Origin: Spirochaetaceae bacterium
GTDB lineage: Bacteria > Spirochaetota > Spirochaetia > DSM-2461
Assembly (NCBI GenBank): GCA_003246505.1
Contig: QKAI01000010.1
Coordinates: forward strand, 1-18,696
DNA length: 18,696 nt
Direction of reading: 5' to 3'
Shown: piece after piece, positions 12,988 through 18,696 of the stretch
How positions within the stretch are numbered: position 1 is the first letter of the stretch
Layout: every line of letters begins with the position of its first letter
Translations under genes and position numbers: made by a program
The notes under the pieces: generated by a model
What the model was told of the DNA's origin: nothing
What the model saw: only the letters and a program-made list of their open reading frames with translations
The model's database searches: none

Positions 12988-14520
12988 ATGCGGATTATCA
13001 GTAACGAAGAGTTCAAAGATATCATACAGAACGACATCAGGGACCTGGTTTCCCTTACCGTCGGCATTTCCGGCATCACGGTTCAAGAGCTCAACCGGCC
13101 CATGTTGGGTCGTCTCCTAATGGAAGCTGAGAAATGCGAGGAACTGATCGATGCCTACGGCATCAAACAGAACGCCTACTGGTATCCCCTCCGCAAAGCC
13201 ATCGGGGTCATCCGTTCCTACTCCCGCGTCGCCTACAACTTTCTCCATCTCCGCTACACCGCCCCCTATTACAACCTTCTGGCCCTGGACCGGGATTTCT
13301 TCGAAGCCCTGGAGGACAGCATCTCCTGTCTTTTCACATCCTTTCTGGTGCGGCTGGAGAAATTTTCCCAGTTCCTGACCAGGGTGGGACTGAACGAGGG
13401 GCTGAGGGAGCTTGACTCCTACCCCTTCAGCGAAAGCCTGGTGGAGTGCCGCCTGCAGGATACTCTGGAGTGGGTTCCCCTGGAAACGGGAGCGGAGACG
13501 GCGGTATATCTGGCCTCCAGCTTTCTGAACCTGGCCGAGGAGAGCCGCTTTATAAAGGAAGCCTGCCAGAAGAAGACCGAAGAGTACTCCTCCATCATTC
13601 CGGACGTGGTCAACGAGGAGTCCCTGCGGCTCATATCCAACAGCTTCCACAACCTCCAGTCCAAGTACGACACCATACTCTACCACTCCCTCATCACCCG
13701 GGAAGACACCAACCTCCCCGCCCTGAGGGGACAGATATCCATCGTCTATCATCTGCTCGAGACATCCACCCTGCTCATTCATTACTTCCAGCGCCATGAG
13801 ATGCAGGAGAACAAGGGCGACGAGGAGATGAAGGAGCACTTCGATAAGCTCTTCCACATCATGGTGGATTTCTGCATGATGTTTTCCCATAAGTACATTA
13901 CCGCCGCCCAGAAGCTGTGCAAGGAGATACTCAAGACCTACTCCGAAGAGGATATGATCCGGGTGCCCATTCCCAACTACCGGGGGTTCCATGTGCGCCC
14001 CTCCACCCTCATCGCTAAGATCGTCATCCATTACGGCAGCGAGGTGGAGATGAAACTGGGGGACCACGTGTACAACGCGGCCATGCCCCTGGAGCTCTTC
14101 CGGGCCAACGAGGAGATCAACCTCTCCAAACGCTGCGCCATTGCCAAGGGGATACTGGAGCACAAACTGGTCAAGGAAGACGCGGACGCCCTCTACGACG
14201 CCAAGCTCATGAAAAAAATTCTGCGCATGATCTTCCTGGATCTCCTGGAACAGCAGAAGATCATCATTTACGAGAACGATTTTTCCTTTGACAACCTCAC
14301 CCCCTTCGAAAGCGAAACCATCGCCGATTTCGCCAAGCGGGGCATCGCCCTCTACCTGGCCCTGGGGAAAATCGATATCATCAGCGACACGAAGGTGGAA
14401 TTCCGGGGGGACAAGCGGGTCCTCCACGACATACAGATCCTGGCGGAAAACGGCTACGGGGAGGACAAGTTCGGCAACAACATCGTCCTCCCGAAGGAAC
14501 TCTCCTACCTCAAGCGATAG
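12988..14520 (+). CDS. Large protein with internal HPr-like phosphocarrier domain
   Basis: A 510-residue protein, mostly helical and soluble by eye. The only part I recognise is an HPr-like domain at about 323-395. It begins IRVPIPNYRGFHVRPSTL, with His335 in the same G-x-H-x-R-P setting as the phospho-accepting His15 of HPr. The stretch where HPr carries regulatory Ser46 (NGKSxxxKS) reads GDHVYNAAMPLEL and has no Ser. The first 320 residues and the last 110 match nothing I know. Free HPr is about 88 residues, so here the fold is embedded in a far larger chain. With phosphofructokinase divergent next door, a role as a PTS-linked sensor or regulator of carbon metabolism is likelier than sugar transport, which is inference. 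The ATG is 12 nt after AGGAG, a long spacing, but no better start is seen. Confidence 0.72.
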   Translation: MRIISNEEFKDIIQNDIRDLVSLTVGISGITVQELNRPMLGRLLMEAEKCEELIDAYGIKQNAYWYPLRKAIGVIRSYSRVAYNFLHLRYTAPYYNLLALDRDFFEALEDSISCLFTSFLVRLEKFSQFLTRVGLNEGLRELDSYPFSESLVECRLQDTLEWVPLETGAETAVYLASSFLNLAEESRFIKEACQKKTEEYSSIIPDVVNEESLRLISNSFHNLQSKYDTILYHSLITREDTNLPALRGQISIVYHLLETSTLLIHYFQRHEMQENKGDEEMKEHFDKLFHIMVDFCMMFSHKYITAAQKLCKEILKTYSEEDMIRVPIPNYRGFHVRPSTLIAKIVIHYGSEVEMKLGDHVYNAAMPLELFRANEEINLSKRCAIAKGILEHKLVKEDADALYDAKLMKKILRMIFLDLLEQQKIIIYENDFSFDNLTPFESETIADFAKRGIALYLALGKIDIISDTKVEFRGDKRVLHDIQILAENGYGEDKFGNNIVLPKELSYLKR

Positions 14521-14563
14521 ACGAAAGACGAAGTTTTAAAGCTGAATGCGAAAGGCATTTTCG

Positions 14564-14726
14564 AACCACGGGTTTTCACGGTTTGACAAGGTGTATAAAA
14601 GCAGAGGGATTCAGGGAGATGTAATATCCTCGATACCTCATCCCGCTTTTTTCCGGGGACAAATGAAACCGATTCAAAGCAGCTAAACACAAAAGATTTA
14701 TAAAAAAACCGTGATAAACCGTGGTT
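14564..14726. repeat. 163-bp element bounded by 21-bp imperfect inverted repeats
   Basis: The 21 bases at 14564-14584 are the reverse complement of 14706-14726 with only two mismatches. Each end is built from two CACGG-type units spaced about 11 nt (for example CCACGG then CACGGTTT). Inside, AAAAGC-aga-GGGAT (14596-14609) can pair with ATCCCGCTTTT further in, followed by a T-run. It fills the gap between convergent HPr-domain and thyX genes. It could be a dispersed REP/MITE-like repeat or a large two-way transcription end. I cannot tell from one copy. The rest of the 239-nt gap holds only a small hairpin near 14546-14563. Confidence 0.55.
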
Positions 14727-14759
14727 AACACCCTTTCCGCTTTCCGCTGTCGACTTTCG

Positions 14760-15596
14760 CTACAGCTGCCGTCCCTCGTTGATTTTAGCCTCGAAGCGCA
14801 TCAGGTCCCTGCCGCTCAGACCGGGATCCTCCCCGTTCAGCTTCCTCTGCAGCGCCTCCAGTTCGGCGGCGGAGAAAGCCACCCCTCCCCTCTTGTGCTG
14901 GTTAAAGGATTCGAAAGCCAGGGGGCAGACCTTGGAAGCCAGGCCGTACATGGCTTCGGCGTAGACCCGTATCTCCTTCTGGGCGTGCCCGTCCAGGCGC
15001 AGGCGCAGGAAGTGGAAAAGATTGTGCAGGTCGATCTGCCAGTACCACTCGGTATAGAGATTCAGGGGCAGATTGATCCGGGCCAGCTCCCGGGCGATGC
15101 CCTTATCGATCAGTCCCTCGTAGGATTCGTAAGCCTCCCGGCAGTTCCGGCTGATGATGTCCAGCACCTCCTGCCGGAGAGCGGCGGGGACCTCCTCTTC
15201 GGAACGGCCCTGCTTGTTGTCCTCGCTCTGAAAGGAGATGTCCCCGGCGGAGGGAATATAAAATTCATTCTTCATGACGCTGTACCGACCGGAAATCTCG
15301 TTAAGACGGGCCGTGCGGTGCCGGACCCACTGGCGGGCAATGAAGATGGGCATTTTGCAGTGAAAGGTGAAGACCACCTGTTCGAAGGGGGAGGTGTGGT
15401 CGTTCCGGAGGAGGTAATCTATGAGGCCCCTGTCCTGGCGGTAGCTCTTGGTGCCCTCTCCGTAGGAAACCCGGGCGGACTGGACGATGCGGTCATCGCT
15501 TCCCATGTAGTCGACCATGCGGACAAAACCCTTGTCCAGAACGGGGATTTCCTTATCCAGAACGGCTTCCGCCTCCGGTACGATGCAATGGGCCAT
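14760..15596 (-). CDS. thyX: Flavin-dependent thymidylate synthase
   Basis: A 278-residue FAD enzyme that methylates dUMP to dTMP using methylene-tetrahydrofolate as carbon source and NADPH as reductant, releasing tetrahydrofolate rather than dihydrofolate. The diagnostic RHRx7S motif is complete: RHR at 92-94 and Ser102, within RQWVRHRTARLNEISGRYS. SPFEQVVFTFHCKMPIFIARQ and the C-terminal YWQIDLHNLFHFLRLRLDG (nucleotide and FAD binding) also fit, and the length is normal. ATG 15596 follows GAGGTGAT, a near-perfect Shine-Dalgarno sequence, so this gene is conventionally initiated, unlike some neighbours. It lies 72 nt after the HTH/PBP regulator gene on the same strand and may share its transcript or use a weak promoter in the gap. 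Confidence 0.96.
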   Translation of the reverse strand: MAHCIVPEAEAVLDKEIPVLDKGFVRMVDYMGSDDRIVQSARVSYGEGTKSYRQDRGLIDYLLRNDHTSPFEQVVFTFHCKMPIFIARQWVRHRTARLNEISGRYSVMKNEFYIPSAGDISFQSEDNKQGRSEEEVPAALRQEVLDIISRNCREAYESYEGLIDKGIARELARINLPLNLYTEWYWQIDLHNLFHFLRLRLDGHAQKEIRVYAEAMYGLASKVCPLAFESFNQHKRGGVAFSAAELEALQRKLNGEDPGLSGRDLMRFEAKINEGRQL

Positions 15597-15628
15597 AGAT
15601 CACCTCTCAAAAATAAAATCGGGATGTC

Positions 15629-15657
15629 AGAATACCATGTTTTGTACGGGGGAACAA
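15629..15657 (-). promoter_or_regulatory. Possible weak promoter of thyX
   Basis: On the minus strand TTGTTC (15657-15652), a 17-base spacer and TATTCT (15634-15629). Both boxes are mediocre matches. The expected start would be about 25 nt before the thyX ATG, leaving its ribosome-binding site inside the transcript. Confidence 0.3.
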
Positions 15658-15668
15658 GGGATACCGGT

Positions 15669-16613
15669 TCATCTCACCGGATAAATCAGCTCTCCCATCC
15701 GGCTCACATCATACCCCCCCAGCCCTTCTATCTCCCGGCGGAAGGAGGGATCCCTCAGGATTTCCCGAACCGCCCGGAAGGGGGCCCTGTCCAGATCCTT
15801 CCGGAACAGGATCATATCGTAGGACTCCTCCTTAAGGGGGATGAATTCCACCGACGGGACCTGCATGGCCCCTTTCTCACAGCCCAGGGCCGCATCGGCG
15901 TCACCCCGGCCCACCCGGCTGGCGCAGGCCATATGGGAGGTGCTCACCTCGCCGTAACCGCGGATCCGCTCCGGGTCCCATCCCCGGCTCTGAAAATAAC
16001 CGTCAAGGAGAATGCGGGTGCCGCTGCCCCTCTCCCGGTTCACGAACCGTACCTCCGGCCGGAGTAGATCCTCCCAGTCCCGGATCCCGAGGGGATTGCC
16101 CCTCCCCACGTAGAGCCCCTGAAAACGGCGGGCCATGTGAATGACCGCCGCATCCATGCCGGGAACCATTTTGCTGATATAGGGCACGTTATAGCTGTCG
16201 GAGGCGCTGTCCCACATGTGGGCCGTGGCGATCTGCACCTCCCCCAGATAAAGGGAGTAGAGCGCGTTGTAGCTGCCCATATGGGATCGGAAAACACGCA
16301 GCCCCAGGGGATGGGTTTCCAACCTTCTGGCCAGGATGTCCAGGGTTATGTCCTGCCCGCAGATGATAAGCTCCGAAGGGTGACCGTCCTCCCGCTCACT
16401 GTTCCCCCTCCCGGGGCGGGGGATCGGGGAAACGGGAGGAGAGCCCTCTCTCTTCTCCTTGAGAGCCTCAACGGCCCGGCACTCAACCCGGATTTTCTTC
16501 CCCACCCGGTAGGCTTCCAGTTCCCCCCGCTTGATAAGCTCGTAAACCGTGTTCTTGGCTATCTTTAGCTGCTCGGCGACCTCCGCCGGCGTTAGGATAT
16601 CGTCCCCGTTCAT
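15669..16613 (-). CDS. One-component regulator: excisionase-type HTH fused to a periplasmic-binding-like domain
   Basis: A 314-residue protein. Residues 6-53 are an excisionase/MerR-like DNA-binding helix-turn-helix (LTPAEVAEQLKIAKNTVYEL, then RGELEAYRVGKKIRVE). A low-complexity linker rich in Pro and Gly follows (55-80). Residues 85-314 are a PBP-like domain of the type found behind such HTHs in anaerobes (LIICGQDITLDILARRLE, HMWDSASDSYNVPY, NRERGSGTRILLDGYF, GRGDADAALGCEKGAM). Relatives of this domain bind small anions such as molybdate or tungstate, so it may sense an oxyanion or other small ligand, which is inference. No signal peptide is present, so it acts in the cytoplasm. ATG 16613 has no ribosome-binding site. 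A consensus promoter ends 6 nt upstream, so a leaderless message is predicted. Confidence 0.83.
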   Translation of the reverse strand: MNGDDILTPAEVAEQLKIAKNTVYELIKRGELEAYRVGKKIRVECRAVEALKEKREGSPPVSPIPRPGRGNSEREDGHPSELIICGQDITLDILARRLETHPLGLRVFRSHMGSYNALYSLYLGEVQIATAHMWDSASDSYNVPYISKMVPGMDAAVIHMARRFQGLYVGRGNPLGIRDWEDLLRPEVRFVNRERGSGTRILLDGYFQSRGWDPERIRGYGEVSTSHMACASRVGRGDADAALGCEKGAMQVPSVEFIPLKEESYDMILFRKDLDRAPFRAVREILRDPSFRREIEGLGGYDVSRMGELIYPVR

Positions 16614-16619
16614 AGGCCG

Positions 16620-16648
16620 ATTATAGCCTATTCCGATAACTTTGGCAA
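16620..16648 (-). promoter_or_regulatory. Near-consensus promoter of the HTH/PBP regulator, predicted leaderless
   Basis: On the minus strand TTGCCA (16648-16643, 5 of 6), a 17-base spacer and a perfect TATAAT (16625-16620). Exactly six bases lie between the -10 and the ATG, so the predicted start of transcription is the A of the ATG. The geometry is identical to that of the phosphofructokinase promoter. Confidence 0.7.
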
Positions 16649-16707
16649 AACGCTTTCCCGGGGCCGGCGCCCTTATCGGCAGAAAAGTGATTTTTTTTAA
16701 AAGAAAA

Positions 16708-16734
16708 TTGATAATATTCCATTTATGTTATAAA
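16708..16734 (+). promoter_or_regulatory. Possible promoter of the TPR gene
   Basis: TTGATA (16708-16713) and TATAAA (16729-16734) with a short 15-base spacer in an AT-rich patch. Transcription would start near 16741, leaving AGAGG (16744-16748) as ribosome-binding site before ATG 16754. Confidence 0.4.
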
Positions 16735-16753
16735 GTATTTCACAGAGGTTCCC

Positions 16754-17479
16754 ATGAATCGAGAATATGAACTTGATAAGACGTTAATCGATGCTTACAA
16801 TTACCATAAGAATGATATGTTTCAGGAAGCCCTCGAGTGTTACATCGCCGCCGCTGAACTGGATGGGGAAAACAACGAGATATGGTTTGAAATGGGAAGC
16901 TGCCTCTACTCCCTGGGCAATTATCCGAAAGCCCTGGAGTGCGGTCTCACGGCACTGAAACTGGATTCATCCCACGCCAAATCATGGTTCAACTGCGGCC
17001 TGGCCCTGAATATGATGAATGAGGATGAGAGGGCTCTGGTCTTCTATACGGAGGCCCTGAAGCTGAATCCCGCCTATGCCATGGCCTATTACGCCCGGGC
17101 CAATACGCGGTATTTCATGGAAAAATACGCCGATGCCATAAAGGATTATACCCTTTCTCTGAACTATCTCCCCGATTACAGCTGGGAGCAGGAGGAGAGC
17201 CACTATTACCGGGCCGTGTGCTATGATAAGATCGAATCCTACGATTTCGCCCGCATTGATTACAACTGGGTACTCAGGAAATCCCCCGATCGTTACGATG
17301 TGATCAGGAAGCGGGCCCTCCTTTCCTTTAAGGAGAAGAAATACCAGGCAGCCCTTAAGGATATACTCAAGGCAAGGGAGCTCTATCCCGCCAGTACCCG
17401 TCTCTCTCAGATACAGAAAAGAATTGAAATTCATCTGGAAAAGCAGACAGAAAGGGGTGAAGTTGTCTCATTTCATTAG
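16754..17479 (+). CDS. TPR-repeat protein
   Basis: A 241-residue protein made almost wholly of about six tetratricopeptide repeats, from about residue 10 to 216. Examples are NEIWFEMGSCLYSLGNYPKA, KSWFNCGLALNMMNEDERAL, and AYYARANTRYFMEKYADAIK with LPDYSWEQEESHYY after it. Such repeats form a superhelical scaffold that binds partner proteins. No signal peptide, membrane helix or catalytic domain is visible, so it is probably a cytoplasmic adaptor of unknown partner. AGAGG lies 5 nt before the ATG. The adenosine deaminase gene follows after 82 nt on the same strand and may be co-transcribed. Codon use is less GC-biased than in the sugar-use operon. Confidence 0.9.
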   Translation: MNREYELDKTLIDAYNYHKNDMFQEALECYIAAAELDGENNEIWFEMGSCLYSLGNYPKALECGLTALKLDSSHAKSWFNCGLALNMMNEDERALVFYTEALKLNPAYAMAYYARANTRYFMEKYADAIKDYTLSLNYLPDYSWEQEESHYYRAVCYDKIESYDFARIDYNWVLRKSPDRYDVIRKRALLSFKEKKYQAALKDILKARELYPASTRLSQIQKRIEIHLEKQTERGEVVSFH

Positions 17480-17561
17480 GATAACTAAGGTTTTACCTGA
17501 CCATGCCGATAATCTTCTATAGGAATCTGTGTACAGCGTTTTTTCCGCATGGGAGTTTTGA

Positions 17562-18680
17562 ATGAATGATATGATGTTGCTTGCCCGGGAGATAACAAAA
17601 CGGGAAAAAGAAACCGGTAAGAATCCGGAGCGTTTTGGCGGCTTTATCAGCCGTATTTCCAAAGCGGAAATTCATATCCATGTGGAATCCCTCATGACCG
17701 CGGCGGATCTACTCAAACTGAACGGCAAGTACGGCCTTTATCCCGATTGCAAAACGGAAAAAGCTCTTAAGGAAGCCCTGGGGATCAAAAAAATCGCCGA
17801 TCTTTCCGAAATGATCGAACAGTTTCTGACCATACAGTCCTTCATTAAGGAGGAGGACGATTTCTCCCTCATCGGCGATTCCATCCTCCCCTATATGAAA
17901 CGGAATAACATCTTTTACCTGGAGGGGCATCTCGCCGTCTCCTCCTTTGTGAAAAGAGGGTTTGACTTTCGCCGCATGATGACCTCCCTGGATGCCAGCC
18001 TGGAAGAAATTGCCAGGACAGAGGGGCGTGAGACGGGAATTCTCATCGACGTATCCCGGACCTTCGGTCCGGAAAATGCCATGAATAATCTGAATCTTCT
18101 CCTTGATTATCTTTCCTCTGTGAAAAAGAGCCGCATCCTGGGTATCGGCCTGGGCGGTGCGGAGAAATCGGGAGAACCCGTTCTCTACAGGGAAGTCTTT
18201 GAGAAGGCCCGTAAAGCGGGCTTACGCCATGTGGCCCATGCGGGAGAGGAAAGTCCCTATACCCAGATTTACGACACCCTGGAGTATCTCAAACCGGAAA
18301 GGATCGGACACGGCATCAGCGCCTTCCAGAACGAAACCCTCATGGATGAGCTGGCCGCATCGGGAATGCCCCTGGAAATCTGCCCCACAAGCAATCTGCT
18401 GACAAAGACCTTCGCCACCAGAATGGAGGACCATCCCATTGCCGCTCTCATGTCCCGGGGAATCATGGTGACCCTGAACACGGACGATCCCCTTCTCTTC
18501 GAAGTGGAACTGAACCGGGAGTACGCCCAGGTATACAGCCACACCGAGCTGGGGCTGGACGATATGATTACACTGCTTCTGAATACGGTCAAGGCGACCT
18601 TTATGGAGGAGGAAGCCAAGGACAGGCTCCTGGCCCGCATTACCGGGGAAATCACCGAAGAGTTAGCGAATTTTAAATGA
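17562..18680 (+). CDS. add: Adenosine deaminase family protein
   Basis: A 372-residue zinc amidohydrolase converting adenosine (or possibly adenine) to inosine (or hypoxanthine) plus ammonia in purine salvage. Metal and active-site residues are complete: His38 and His40 in KAEIHIHVE, His226 and catalytic Glu229 in HAGEE, His250 in RIGHG, and the Asp308-Asp309 pair in NTDDP. CPTSNLLTKTF is also typical. It carries an N-terminal extension of about 30 residues before KAEIHIH, and the usual HLDG after the zinc histidines is HVES, so the exact substrate is uncertain. A neighbouring Met at residue 4 or 5 could also start. GGGAG lies 7 nt before ATG 17562. It follows the TPR gene by 82 nt, and no clear promoter is seen in that gap. 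Confidence 0.9.
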   Translation: MNDMMLLAREITKREKETGKNPERFGGFISRISKAEIHIHVESLMTAADLLKLNGKYGLYPDCKTEKALKEALGIKKIADLSEMIEQFLTIQSFIKEEDDFSLIGDSILPYMKRNNIFYLEGHLAVSSFVKRGFDFRRMMTSLDASLEEIARTEGRETGILIDVSRTFGPENAMNNLNLLLDYLSSVKKSRILGIGLGGAEKSGEPVLYREVFEKARKAGLRHVAHAGEESPYTQIYDTLEYLKPERIGHGISAFQNETLMDELAASGMPLEICPTSNLLTKTFATRMEDHPIAALMSRGIMVTLNTDDPLLFEVELNREYAQVYSHTELGLDDMITLLLNTVKATFMEEEAKDRLLARITGEITEELANFK

Positions 18681-18696
18681 TTCCAGCTCTTTGAGG

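Noticed and set aside
14583..14599. Promoter from TTGACA and TATAAA before thyX on the plus strand
   Set aside because: Only five bases separate the two boxes, and no plus-strand gene follows.
14564..14726. 6S RNA, suggested by a rod-like fold with paired ends
   Set aside because: No open-promoter-like central bubble could be built by eye, and the inner pairing is a separate local hairpin; it was kept as an unexplained repeat instead.
1..18696. tRNA/rRNA genes, CRISPR arrays, transposases, att sites
   Set aside because: No cloverleaf ends, repeat-spacer series, transposase motifs or integrase genes were seen on either strand.

Overview
The window is a GC-rich stretch (clearly above 50% G+C by eye) from a saccharolytic bacterium. 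It holds 14 protein genes in short operons on both strands. There are no rRNA or tRNA genes, no insertion sequences and no CRISPR array that I can see. The best guess is a spirochaete. This rests on a large protein with an internal HPr-like domain next to phosphofructokinase, on ThyX instead of ThyA, and on glycan-use genes fed by a CUT1 sugar transporter. It is an inference from gene content, not a proof.

Layout. Positions 1-1940 (+) carry the 3' part of a glycoside hydrolase family 2 gene. Positions 1918-3098 (+) form a compact unit: a promoter inside the end of the GH2 gene, a short leader ORF with a dense run of Phe/Tyr codons, a terminator/antiterminator switch, and a DRE-TIM aldolase gene. 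Positions 3111-10089 (-) carry a sugar-use locus read right to left: AraC-type regulator, two CUT1 permeases, sugar-binding protein, a hairpin with a U-tract, a GH43 enzyme, and a six-hairpin-type glycosidase. No transporter ATPase is present, so a shared ATPase elsewhere is probably used. Positions 10174-11721 (+) carry an Ntn-hydrolase of the choloylglycine hydrolase type coupled to a small J-domain protein. Phosphofructokinase (11718-12812, -) is divergent from the HPr-domain protein (12988-14520, +). Then come thyX and an HTH/periplasmic-binding-like regulator (14760-16613, -), and a TPR protein followed by adenosine deaminase (16754-18680, +).

The most unusual part is 1918-2153. A good sigma70-type promoter is followed within about 5 nt by the ATG of a 33-codon leader ORF. 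In this ORF 9 of 11 consecutive codons are Phe or Tyr. The leader runs into RNA that can form either a three-way junction closed by a 9-bp helix or a strong intrinsic terminator using the same central segment. The layout fits ribosome-mediated attenuation by aromatic amino-acid supply, here ahead of an aldolase rather than a classical pheA or pheST gene. A riboswitch is the main alternative.

A second pattern is that several genes (pfk, the HTH/PBP regulator, the Ntn-hydrolase and the leader ORF) have a good -35/-10 pair placed so that transcription should begin 0-5 nt from the ATG. This suggests leaderless translation is common here. All three convergent gene junctions also contain hairpin-forming sequence.
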